A stretch of DNA of 6,360 nucleotides from Actinomycetes bacterium (lineage in GTDB: Bacteria > Actinomycetota > CALGFH01), in contig JASLIH010000559.1 in assembly GCA_030152105.1 (NCBI GenBank), positions 1 to 6,360 of the forward strand, read 5' to 3'. Positions 1 to 5,831 of this stretch are shown one piece after another; position 1 is the stretch's first letter, and each line of letters begins with the position of its first letter. The position numbers and the translations under genes are program-made. Below the pieces are notes generated by a model. It did no database searches and had not been told where the DNA came from. It worked only from the letters and a program-made list of their open reading frames with translations.

Positions 1-352
1 GGAAGGTGTACTCGCTGGCGTCGACATCCTCACCGCGCCCGAGGCGAGCCAGGACCTCGGCGGTGCCATGTCGGATGCCCCGTGATTGGACATAGAGCAG
101 ATCGCCGCGGTCGGTTTGCAGCGTGTAACGGATGTCGCCGAGTGCGGTGCCGTCTGGAAGGACGACCTGCCAGTCGGCGCTGGCGCCCGGGAGCAGCTTC
201 CCGCTGAACCGAGGACCCGTGAAGGTGCCGCCGGTCAGGGGCAGGATCCGCCGGTGGCCCCGGGCGGTGTCGCCGAGCTCCAGCGGTTGGCCAAGGGCGG
301 CCTCCAGCCGGTAGACCTGGCTGAGGCGAGGCTCGGGAAGCTGACTGCTCAT
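1..352 (-). CDS. DUF3237 family protein (3' end beyond the window)
   Basis: Partial gene: 117 codons are visible before the window's left edge. DUF3237 proteins are usually about 150 residues, so roughly 35 are missing. Family-like segments are a YRLEAALGQPLELG opening (about residues 14-27), the LTGGTFTGPRFSGKLLPG core (39-56), DWQVVLPDG (60-68), the YTLQTDRGDLLYVQSRGIRHG block (77-96) and DASEYTF at the edge. DUF3237 is a small beta-barrel family with no established reaction; members often sit in catabolic neighbourhoods. The ATG at 352-350 is chosen because GGAG (361-358) lies 5 nt upstream and the family homology begins just after it. The frame stays open upstream into a muconolactone-isomerase-like fragment, but no ATG, GTG or TTG precedes that fragment, so a fusion is possible but less likely. 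The family call is confident; the function is unknown. Confidence 0.82.
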   Translation of the reverse strand, partial: MSSQLPEPRLSQVYRLEAALGQPLELGDTARGHRRILPLTGGTFTGPRFSGKLLPGASADWQVVLPDGTALGDIRYTLQTDRGDLLYVQSRGIRHGTAEVLARLGRGEDVDASEYTF

Positions 353-361
353 GGCCGCTCC

Positions 362-490
362 GGCGGGGTCGTTGGGGTGGGGCTCGAGGGCGGTGACGGT
401 GATGTGCATCCACCCGGAGAGCGGCAGCGCGCCGAGCAGGCCCTCGAGCTGGGCTTGGCTGTCGGTGCGGTACAGGCCAACGACCGGACG
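362..490 (-). pseudogene. Muconolactone delta-isomerase fragment, N-terminal half missing
   Basis: Translating the minus strand from 490 gives VVGLYRTDSQAQLEGLLGAL, then PLSGWMHITVTALEPHPND. This matches the C-terminal half of CatC-type muconolactone isomerases, whose pattern is (A)NYS-aromatic, then L..L..LPL.P(Y/W)M.I.V..L..HP. The N-terminal half, with the first beta strand and helix of the ferredoxin-like barrel, is absent. Only 12 codons separate the fragment from an in-frame stop at 529-527, and that space is occupied by the end of the DUF6510 gene in another frame. The only in-frame ATG inside (WMHITV, near 409) would make a peptide without a fold. I read this as the scar of a deletion that removed the start of an isomerase gene. 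It remains in frame with the downstream DUF3237 gene, so a recently broken isomerase-DUF3237 fusion is the alternative. Confidence 0.6.
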
Positions 491-491
491 C

Positions 492-770
492 TCAGGTCTC
501 GTCCGGCGCGGGAAGTTGCAGGTACGTCAGGCCGCGCAGGTCCAGCCAGGCCCGGCCGGGACCATGCACCAGCCGCAGCAGGACCTGGTCACAGGTCGGG
601 CAGCGGGCGACCACGCCGGGGGCGTGGTCGAAGACCCGCACCTCGGCCATCGGTGCGGTTCGCCCACAGGCGGTGCAGCGCCCGATGGTGGTGGTGACAT
701 CGACGCGGAAGACGTCATGGAGGGGTCCGGCGAGCGCGTTGCCGTCGCTCCACAGGTTCGAGCTGGTCAT
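492..770 (-). CDS. DUF6510 family zinc-ribbon-like protein
   Basis: Small intact protein of 92 residues. The N-terminal DGNALAGPL segment (9-17) and the LRGLTYLQLP end (68-77) match the DUF6510 family as I know it. Two CxxC pairs, C32-T-A-C35 and C57-P-T-C60, are spaced as in a zinc ribbon or rubredoxin-like knuckle, so metal binding is likely; this is inferred, and no reaction is known. No signal peptide or membrane segment is seen, so it should be cytosolic. The ATG at 770-768 has a near-perfect Shine-Dalgarno AAGGAGG (782-776), 5 nt upstream, overlapping the last base of the preceding oxidoreductase stop. The intergenic gap is only 11 nt, so the two genes are almost certainly co-transcribed and translationally coupled. 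In genomes I recall, a ferredoxin/flavin reductase gene usually accompanies this pair; none is present between them here. Confidence 0.85.
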   Translation of the reverse strand: MTSSNLWSDGNALAGPLHDVFRVDVTTTIGRCTACGRTAPMAEVRVFDHAPGVVARCPTCDQVLLRLVHGPGRAWLDLRGLTYLQLPAPDET

Positions 771-775
771 CGCTG

Positions 776-782
776 CCTCCTT
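776..782 (-). promoter_or_regulatory. Strong Shine-Dalgarno of the DUF6510 gene
   Basis: AAGGAGG lies 5 nt before the ATG at 770 and touches the stop codon of the upstream oxidoreductase gene. This fixes the DUF6510 start and suggests translational coupling within a two-gene unit. Confidence 0.8.
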
Positions 783-1378
783 CAGTCGCCCCAGAACCGC
801 TGTTCGCGCCATGGGTCGCCGTAGTTGTGGTACCCCAGGGTCTCCCAGAAGCCCGGCTCGTCCTGGTCCAGCAGCTGGATCCCTCGGGTCCACTTGGCGC
901 TCTTCCACAGATACAGGTGGGGGACCAGCAGCCGGGCCGGGCCACCATGCACTGCCTCCAGGTCCTGGCCGTCGTAGCGGAACGCGATCCACGCCTTGCC
1001 GTCGGTCAGGTCCTCCAGGGGCAGGTTGGTGGTGTAGCCGCCGTAGGAGGAGACGAGCGCGAAGCTGGCGCTGGTCTCCACCTCGGCCAGCAGGGTGTCC
1101 AGCGACACCCCTTCCCAGGTGGTGTGAAGCTTGGACCAGTGGGTGACGCAGTGGAGGTCGACGGTGACCGGCTCGCTGGGCAGCGCCCGGAAGCCGTTCC
1201 AGTCCCAGCGTTGCTGGTCCCCGGTCTCGTTGGTGATGGTGAGCTCCCACTCCTGCAGGTCGATGTCGGGCGTTGGTCCGGCCGACAGGACGGGGAAGTC
1301 CTCGACCAGGTACTGGCCCGGCGGTAGCTCGGCGCTTGGGCGCCGCCGCCCCTTGAACCCGCGCGACACGGTGCTCAT
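782..1378 (-). CDS. Sulfite-oxidase-like molybdopterin-dependent oxidoreductase
   Basis: A 198-residue soluble protein consisting of just the molybdopterin-binding domain of the sulfite oxidase fold (COG2041-like, PF00174). The likely Mo-ligating cysteine is C77 in DLHCVTHWSK (74-83). The cofactor-binding HGGPARLLVPHLY segment (144-156) and the KSAKW/RGI region (159-166) are also family-typical. There is no heme b5 domain, no C-terminal dimerisation domain and no Tat or Sec signal, so it should be a cytosolic minimal enzyme. The physiological substrate of these short homologues is not established; sulfite oxidase activity should not be assumed. The ATG at 1378 has AAGGAG (1391-1386) 7 nt upstream. 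It is followed 11 nt later by the DUF6510 gene and preceded by two tiny ORFs whose stops and starts overlap. The usual electron-transfer partner gene is not next to it. Confidence 0.9.
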   Translation of the reverse strand: MSTVSRGFKGRRRPSAELPPGQYLVEDFPVLSAGPTPDIDLQEWELTITNETGDQQRWDWNGFRALPSEPVTVDLHCVTHWSKLHTTWEGVSLDTLLAEVETSASFALVSSYGGYTTNLPLEDLTDGKAWIAFRYDGQDLEAVHGGPARLLVPHLYLWKSAKWTRGIQLLDQDEPGFWETLGYHNYGDPWREQRFWGD

Positions 1379-1431
1379 CGTCGTGCTCCTTCCGCTTGTG
1401 CGTCCGTTCTCGATTGCCGGGTCAGGAGCAT
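1375..1431 (-). CDS. Possible 18-aa upstream ORF overlapping the oxidoreductase start
   Basis: Eighteen codons beginning MLLTRQSRTD and ending ARR. Its ATG overlaps the stop of a still smaller upstream ORF (TGATG, 1433-1429), and its own stop overlaps the oxidoreductase start as ATGA (1378-1375). GGAG lies 4 nt before its ATG. ATGA overlaps are a common form of translational coupling in actinobacteria. The peptide contains no Cys and matches no leader I recognise, and such short frames arise easily by chance in GC-rich DNA. The call rests on the overlaps and the ribosome-binding-like sequence only. Confidence 0.25.
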   Translation of the reverse strand: MLLTRQSRTDAQAEGARR

Positions 1432-1444
1432 CACGCTCCGCCGG
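1417..1444. other. Imperfect hairpin in the epoxide hydrolase-oxidoreductase gap
   Basis: GGAGC (1425-1429) pairs with GCTCC (1435-1439) around a 5-nt loop, and flanking CCGG tetramers (1417-1420 and 1441-1444) can pair outside an internal loop. There is no T tract. It could be a weak terminator or attenuator-like element between the two genes, or it could be incidental in GC-rich DNA. No convincing promoter hexamers were seen in the 115-nt gap. Confidence 0.2.
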
Positions 1445-1469
1445 ATCTGGACGTCAGCATCGGTTCCAT
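1431..1469 (-). CDS. Possible 12-aa leader ORF (first of two before the oxidoreductase)
   Basis: ATG at 1469-1467 followed by 12 codons (MEPMLTSRSGGA) and a TGA that overlaps the next ATG. A GGAGG-like stretch lies about 9 nt upstream, just past the stop of the epoxide hydrolase gene. It may be nothing more than chance; it is recorded because it starts a chain of overlapping starts and stops that ends precisely at the oxidoreductase ATG. Confidence 0.2.
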   Translation of the reverse strand: MEPMLTSRSGGA

Positions 1470-1493
1470 GCGCGCCGTCCTCCGGCTCCCCGG

Positions 1494-2687
1494 TTAGCGC
1501 AGTGACCTGAAGGCCGCTCGGACTTCGTCGGAGAACAGCTCGGGCTCTTCCCAGGCGGCGAAGTGGCCGCCCTTGTCGACCTCGTTGAAGTAGGTGAGGT
1601 TGGGATACCCCCGCTCGACCCAACTGCGCGGAGACCGCCAGATCTCGCCGGGGAAGGTGGTGAAGCCGACCGGAAGCGAGACCCCAGGAGGCGCCTGGCC
1701 GGCCGCAAGAGCTGCGGCTCGTCCGCTCTCCCAGTACGACCGCGCCGCCGACGCCCCGGTGCCCGTCAGCCAGTACAGCGTGATGTTGTCGACGATCGTG
1801 TCCCGGGTGAGATGGCCCGTAGGCTGGCCATCGACGAAGGCGCGCGAGATCTTCTGGTAGCTGTCGGTGTCATGGTCCAGCAGCCAGGCCGCCAGGGCGA
1901 CGGGTGAGTCCAGCAGGGCGTAGCCGATCGTCTGGGGCCGCGTGGCCTGCTCCAGGAAGTAGCCAAAGCCGCTCGCACGGAAGGTGGCGAGCGCGTCGGC
2001 CGCGGCGCGTTCCTGCTCGGATTCCGTCGGCAGCGACGGCATGGCCAGCACGGTCACGAGCAAGTTCATGTGGATGCCAACCAGCCCCTCGGGCGCCTGG
2101 CGGCCCATCGCGTCGGTGACGGAGGCGCCTACATCCCCGCCCTGGGCGACATAGCGGCCATAGCCGAGGCGACCCATCAGCTCCGCCCACGCTCGCGCGA
2201 CCCGGCCCGGGTCCCAGCCGACCTCGGCCGGCTCGCCGGAGAAGCCGTAGCCGGGCAGCGACGGCAGGACCAGGTCGAAGGCGTCCTCAGCCCGTCCGCC
2301 ATGGGCGGTGGGGTCGGTGAGCGGGCCGACGGTCCCGAGCAGCTCGATGACCGAGCCGGGCCAGCCGTGGGTCATGATCAGCGGCAACGCGTCCGCGTGG
2401 GGCGACTTCACGTGGATGAAGTGGATCTCCACCCCGTCGATCTCGGTCGTGAACTGCGGCAGCGCGTTCAGCTTGGCCTCGGCCTTGCGCCAGTCGTGCT
2501 CGGTCGCCCAGTAGCGGGCGAGCTCCTGGATCGTGGCCAGCTGCACACCCTGGGACCGGTCGGCGACGAGCTCCCGGGAGGGCAGGCGCACCGCGGCGAC
2601 GCGGCGGCGCAGCTCAGCGAGCTCCTCTTCCGGAATGTCGACCTGGAAGGGGCGAAGCTCGTTGGCGGTCTCGACGGTGCTACTCAT
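1494..2687 (-). CDS. Epoxide hydrolase, microsomal/EHN type (alpha/beta hydrolase)
   Basis: Intact 397-residue cytosolic hydrolase that should open epoxides to vicinal diols through a covalent ester. The N-terminal EHN domain (about 11-120) begins LRPFQVDIPEEELAELRRR and includes an RxPxxE-type segment. The alpha/beta core carries the oxyanion motif HGWPGS (107-112) and the nucleophile elbow GGDVGA with D185. By comparison with mammalian microsomal epoxide hydrolase, the lid tyrosines are Y243 (GYFLEQATRPQ) and Y305 (LYWLTGTG). The acid is E348 (FPGEIW) and the base H375 (GGHFAAWEEPELF). All catalytic positions are present, and the length is normal for the family. The ATG at 2687 has GGAGG (2697-2693) 5 nt upstream. 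It follows the ATPase-LuxR gene after 170 nt; that gap holds two hairpins and the decayed tail of a second epoxide hydrolase. The substrate cannot be told from sequence. Confidence 0.93.
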   Translation of the reverse strand: MSSTVETANELRPFQVDIPEEELAELRRRVAAVRLPSRELVADRSQGVQLATIQELARYWATEHDWRKAEAKLNALPQFTTEIDGVEIHFIHVKSPHADALPLIMTHGWPGSVIELLGTVGPLTDPTAHGGRAEDAFDLVLPSLPGYGFSGEPAEVGWDPGRVARAWAELMGRLGYGRYVAQGGDVGASVTDAMGRQAPEGLVGIHMNLLVTVLAMPSLPTESEQERAAADALATFRASGFGYFLEQATRPQTIGYALLDSPVALAAWLLDHDTDSYQKISRAFVDGQPTGHLTRDTIVDNITLYWLTGTGASAARSYWESGRAAALAAGQAPPGVSLPVGFTTFPGEIWRSPRSWVERGYPNLTYFNEVDKGGHFAAWEEPELFSDEVRAAFRSLR

Positions 2688-2692
2688 GACGA

Positions 2693-2697
2693 CCTCC
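2693..2697 (-). promoter_or_regulatory. Ribosome-binding site of the epoxide hydrolase
   Basis: GGAGG is spaced 5 nt from the ATG. The surrounding GGAGGTCGTCATG differs by one base from the sequence before the leader ORF of the LuxR gene (GGAGGTCGGCATG, 5791-5779), which supports both starts. Confidence 0.7.
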
Positions 2698-2717
2698 GTT
2701 GTCGGCGGGAGCGCCGG

Positions 2718-2790
2718 TCAGCGCGGTGACCGGAATGCGGCTCGGACTTCGGATGTGAAGAGCTGTGCCGGCGGCGGCCCGCCAAGTGTG
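2718..2790 (-). pseudogene. Decayed 3' end of a second epoxide hydrolase gene
   Basis: Reading to a TGA at 2720-2718, the minus strand gives PAQLFTSEVRAAFRSPR. This is nearly the same as the end of the intact downstream hydrolase (ELFSDEVRAAFRSLR). At DNA level, 2750-2714 and 1526-1490 agree at 32 of 37 positions, including bases after the stop. Further upstream, CACTTGGCG at 2788-2780 lies within one base of where the catalytic-histidine motif (CACTTCGCC, HFA) would be expected, but in a shifted frame. Between them the reading frame is scrambled. No start codon, nucleophile elbow or other domain remains. It is either the scar of a tandem hydrolase copy lost by deletion, or the residue of a recombination that inserted the present genes upstream of an ancestral hydrolase end. 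Confidence 0.65.
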
Positions 2791-2821
2791 GTTCGCGCCG
2801 GGGTGCGTTCGCATCCGCCAG

Positions 2822-2840
2822 TGGCCAGCGCGACTGGCCA
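2822..2840. terminator. Hairpin downstream of the LuxR gene
   Basis: TGGCCAG (2822-2828) and CTGGCCA (2834-2840) form a perfect 7-bp stem around a 5-nt loop, beginning 18 nt past the regulator's stop codon. There is no T run, which is common for actinobacterial terminators, so termination is inferred from position and symmetry only. Confidence 0.45.
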
Positions 2841-2841
2841 G

Positions 2842-2856
2842 CCGCCGGGCCGGCGG
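2842..2856. terminator. Second short hairpin next to the LuxR stop
   Basis: CCGCCG (2842-2847) and CGGCGG (2851-2856) form a 6-bp stem with a 3-nt loop, 1 nt after the stop codon of the regulator. It is adjacent to the 2822-2840 hairpin and may act with it. GC-rich stems of this size are frequent by chance. Confidence 0.3.
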
Positions 2857-2857
2857 G

Positions 2858-5665
2858 CTACTCCGGCCTGGTGGTTGCCAGGTCGCTGGGCAGGACCCGG
2901 TCGAGCTGGGCGCGCGAGCTGATGGCGAGCTTGGCGAAGACCTTGCCCAGGTGGTACTGGACCGTGCGGGCGCTGATGAACAACCGGCTGCCGATCTCCG
3001 GGTTCGACAGGCCGTCGCGGGCCAGCCGCGCGATCACGGCCTCCTGGGCAGTTAGCGCGTCGCCGGTCTGGACGGTGCGCTTGCGGGCGGACTCGCCGGT
3101 GGCCTCCAGCTCGCGCCGGGCCCGCTCGGCGAACGCCTCGATGCCCATCGCGTCCAGCAGGTCGTGGGCGGTGCGCAGCTGCTCGCGGGCGTCAACGCGG
3201 CGGCGCTGGCGGCGCAGCCACTCGCCGTAGAGCAGATGGGCGCGGGCGAGCTGCACGCGGACGTGGGTCCGGCCGAGGTGGGCGATCGACTCGAGGTAGT
3301 GCCGCTCGGCGGCGCCGCCCTCGCTGAGCAGGGCGCGGACGCGGGCTTCGATCCCCAGCGCCCACTCGGTGGGTGCCGCCCGCGTGCGTTCGGACAGCCA
3401 CCGGAGTGCGGCTCTGACCAGTGCCTCGTCGCCGGTCCTGGACGCCGCCTCGGCCAGCTCGGGCACGACATACGGCCCGTACCCGAGCTCGTCACGCTCG
3501 AAGGCTCGCCACGCGAGGTCGCGCGCCGCCTCGTGGCGACCGAGGCCGTTGTAGAGCACCGAGCTCGCGTAGTCGGCGAAGCTGACCATCCTGCCCAGAC
3601 CGCGTTCGCGCGCCGCCCGCGAGGTGGCCTCGATCAGCTCCGACGCCTGTTCCTCCTGACCCTGCCAGGCCGCGAGCCCCATCGCGGCATACCCGACCTG
3701 CGGGTTCCCGGTGACCTCGGCGATCAGGCGATCCTCTTCGACGAGTCGCGCCGCCGTGGTCAACTCGCCGGCGAACAGGTGGGCCATGGCGAGGAAGTTG
3801 AGCGCGTACTGGAGATGCACGAGTGCGCCTGTGTCGCGGGCGAACTGTGCCTGGACAGCGGCCAGGGCATGCCAGGACTCGGCGTCCCAGAGCTCGAGGG
3901 CGACGATGGCGCTGGCTCTTCCACCGGCGAGCCAACGCCAGAGGCCGGCTTCGTCGTTGGTCACGTCCAGGGCGAGGCTCAACTCGAGCGCTCGAGTGAG
4001 CAGCGGTGCGGCCGTCGCGTACCCCTGCGTCAACCGCAGTGCGAACGCCTCCAGCAGGATGTCGACCGCACGCGTCGGTTCGGGACCGGGGGGCGCGGCG
4101 CGCGCGGCCTCGGCCGCCGCCACCACGCCGCCGGGGCTGCCCAGGTCGCCGGCCCAGATCGCGGCCCAGAGCGCCTCCAGGTGCGTGTCGCGGGCCAGGC
4201 CAGCGTCGAGCGGCTCCAGGCGCCTGGCCGCGCTGAGCAGCAGCCGAGCAGCGTCGCTGGGGCCTCGCTGCACCAACGCGATGAGTCCGCGTAGGTGCTC
4301 CACCTCGGCAGCCGACAGCGCGTCGAGCGGCCCAGCCTCGACCGCGACCAGCAGTCCCAGTGCCGCGTCAAGCGCGCCGGCGGCGCGCTTGACCCTCGCG
4401 GCCGCGAGCAGGCGCCGGGTACGGCGAGCGGGTCCGGGCGTCAGCATCGACGCGCGCTCCAGGAACGCGGCCGCCGCGGCCAGGCCTCCGCGCGCCTGCG
4501 CCCGGCCGGCCGAGCGCTCAAGCTCGGCGGCGACGTCCTCATCGGGCCCGGGCGTGGCCTGGGCCCGATGCCAGGCGCGGCGGTCGGGATCGATCTTCGG
4601 ATCGGTGACCTGCGCCAAGGCGCGGTGGATGTCCTGCCGCACCTGCAGCGACGCCGACCGGTAGGCCGCCGAGCGCGCCAGCGGATGCCGGAACCGGACG
4701 CGGGCGCCAAATTCCACCAGGCCGGCCTCGGCTGCCGGCGTCGCCGCCTCCGTGGCGATCCCGAGCCGCTCGGCTGCCCGCCACACCCTCACCGGATCGC
4801 CGACCGGCTCGGCCGCCGCCAGCTGAAGCAGCCACCGGGTGTCGGCCGGAAGCGCGTCCAGCCGCCGCCGGAAACGCTCCTCGATCCGCCCCGCGAGCGG
4901 CATCGTGCCGGGGAGCGCGAACCCGCCCGCCAGCTCCGCCGGCGGCAAGCCCCAAGGCAGTTCCACCAGCGCCAGCGGGTTGCCGTGGGCCTCGGCAACG
5001 ACCTGGTCGCGGACCCGGGCGTCCAGCGGCCCGGTCAGCACCGCGTCCAGCAGCGCACGCGCATCGGCCTCCTCCAGTCCCTGGACCGCCAGCTCCGGCA
5101 ACCCCGCCAGCTCGTCACCCGGAACGCGAGCTGCGAAGACCAAGCCGACCGATTCCGCCGCCAGGCGACGCGCAACGACCCCGAGGACCTGCGCCGAGGC
5201 GGAATCGAGCCAGTGCTCGTCGTCCACCAGGCAGATCAGCGGATGCTCCTCGGCGACCTCGGCCAGCAGGCTCAGGACGGCCAGCGCGACCAGGAAGCGG
5301 TCCGGTGCCGGCCCGGGACCGAGGCCGAACGCGGTCCGCAGCGCAGCGCGCTGAGGAGCCGGGAGACGCTGGAGGCGGCCCAGCATCGGCGTGCACAACT
5401 GGTGCAACCCGGCGAACGCGAGCTCCATCTCCGACTGGACCCCGGCGGCGCGGGCCACTCGGCAGCCCGAGGCGTGCTCGACCAGGTAGTCCAGCAGGGC
5501 TGTCTTGCCAACGCCCGGTTCGCCGTGCACCACCAGGACCCGGCTCTCACCCGCGCGAGCAGCCTCGATGAGCCGGTCGAGCACCTCGCATTCGCGCCGC
5601 CGCCCCCGGAGCTCCCCGGCGGGTCCCTGCAGGCGGGAGGGCCGGCGTCTGCCCGGCAGCGACAC
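2858..5665 (-). CDS. ATPase-LuxR family (LAL/MalT-like) transcriptional regulator
   Basis: A 935-residue cytosolic DNA-binding regulator with the STAND/LAL layout. An N-terminal AAA ATPase follows the family opening LRGRRRECEVLDRL, with Walker A GEPGVGKT (about 48-55, K54) and Walker B LICLVDDEHWLD (about 143-154, D148/D149). A long Ala/Leu/Arg-rich helical, TPR-like middle (about 350-860) probably senses a ligand or partner. A C-terminal LuxR/GerE helix-turn-helix starts LTAQEAVIARLARDGLSNPE (about 871) and contains the recognition-helix segment SARTVQYHLGKVF. These proteins activate target promoters when effector and ATP are bound; the effector here is unknown. The GTG at 5665 is preferred because a GGGGG stretch lies 7 nt upstream and it overlaps the stop of a 38-codon leader ORF (TAGTG). 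An ATG at 5689 (943 residues) is the alternative. Epoxide hydrolase lies downstream and may be a target. Confidence 0.93.
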   Translation of the reverse strand: MSLPGRRRPSRLQGPAGELRGRRRECEVLDRLIEAARAGESRVLVVHGEPGVGKTALLDYLVEHASGCRVARAAGVQSEMELAFAGLHQLCTPMLGRLQRLPAPQRAALRTAFGLGPGPAPDRFLVALAVLSLLAEVAEEHPLICLVDDEHWLDSASAQVLGVVARRLAAESVGLVFAARVPGDELAGLPELAVQGLEEADARALLDAVLTGPLDARVRDQVVAEAHGNPLALVELPWGLPPAELAGGFALPGTMPLAGRIEERFRRRLDALPADTRWLLQLAAAEPVGDPVRVWRAAERLGIATEAATPAAEAGLVEFGARVRFRHPLARSAAYRSASLQVRQDIHRALAQVTDPKIDPDRRAWHRAQATPGPDEDVAAELERSAGRAQARGGLAAAAAFLERASMLTPGPARRTRRLLAAARVKRAAGALDAALGLLVAVEAGPLDALSAAEVEHLRGLIALVQRGPSDAARLLLSAARRLEPLDAGLARDTHLEALWAAIWAGDLGSPGGVVAAAEAARAAPPGPEPTRAVDILLEAFALRLTQGYATAAPLLTRALELSLALDVTNDEAGLWRWLAGGRASAIVALELWDAESWHALAAVQAQFARDTGALVHLQYALNFLAMAHLFAGELTTAARLVEEDRLIAEVTGNPQVGYAAMGLAAWQGQEEQASELIEATSRAARERGLGRMVSFADYASSVLYNGLGRHEAARDLAWRAFERDELGYGPYVVPELAEAASRTGDEALVRAALRWLSERTRAAPTEWALGIEARVRALLSEGGAAERHYLESIAHLGRTHVRVQLARAHLLYGEWLRRQRRRVDAREQLRTAHDLLDAMGIEAFAERARRELEATGESARKRTVQTGDALTAQEAVIARLARDGLSNPEIGSRLFISARTVQYHLGKVFAKLAISSRAQLDRVLPSDLATTRPE

Positions 5666-5781
5666 TACGCCGCCCCCACGCCGCCGCATGACCCGCGGCT
5701 CGACGCCAGGTGCTCGCCCATCTCGACAGACGCTCCGATGGGTGGTCTGGGAGGGTGTACGGGAAAGTAGCCGTTCGCCAT
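5665..5781 (-). CDS. Possible 38-aa leader ORF coupled to the LuxR gene
   Basis: ATG at 5781-5779 preceded by GGAGG (5791-5787) at 5-nt spacing, the best ribosome-binding site in this gap. It runs 38 codons, beginning MANGYFPVHPPRPPIG, with no recognisable domain. Its TAG stop overlaps the regulator's GTG start by one base (TAGTG), an arrangement typical of translational coupling. The proline-rich stretch PVHPPRPP could slow ribosomes, as in some attenuating leaders; this is inference. It reads in a different frame from the regulator and covers the alternative ATG at 5689. It could be a functional leader peptide, a coupling device, or a chance frame. Confidence 0.4.
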   Translation of the reverse strand: MANGYFPVHPPRPPIGASVEMGEHLASSRGSCGGVGAA

Positions 5782-5810
5782 GCCGACCTCCACAGCACCA
5801 GCGCACCGCA

Positions 5811-5821
5811 CCTACTGTAGG
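5811..5821. promoter_or_regulatory. Palindrome overlapping a possible -10 box of the LuxR unit
   Basis: CCTAC-T-GTAGG is a perfect 5-bp inverted repeat around one base. On the minus strand it contains TACAGT (5819-5814), an acceptable -10 hexamer for an actinobacterial housekeeping promoter, which would place the start of transcription about 25 nt before the leader ATG. No good -35 hexamer is seen 17-18 nt upstream. A repressor or activator site overlapping the -10 is possible, but weakly supported. Confidence 0.25.
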
Positions 5822-5831
5822 GCGCCGGCGG

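Noticed and set aside
86..824. Overlapping plus-strand frames across the DUF3237/DUF6510 region (for example 86-697 and 351-824).
   Set aside because: The translations show no recognisable domain and oppose minus-strand genes with clear family motifs and good ribosome-binding sites.
492..1250. A 252-codon minus-strand frame that would extend the DUF6510 protein upstream.
   Set aside because: The extension runs out of frame through the oxidoreductase gene and reads as low-complexity Arg/Gly/Pro sequence. The strong AAGGAGG site fixes the start at 770.
782..1378. Calling the oxidoreductase a true sulfite oxidase or MsrP.
   Set aside because: It has no heme domain, no dimerisation domain and no Tat signal. 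Only the Mo-cofactor domain is supported, so a specific substrate or gene symbol is not justified.
3164..5770. Two long plus-strand open frames (376 and 491 codons, 3164-4294 and 4295-5770) opposite the LuxR gene.
   Set aside because: They are antisense shadows of a GC-rich gene. Their translations are Arg/Gln/Gly-rich with no domain or motif, and the minus strand carries the clear ATPase and LuxR motifs.
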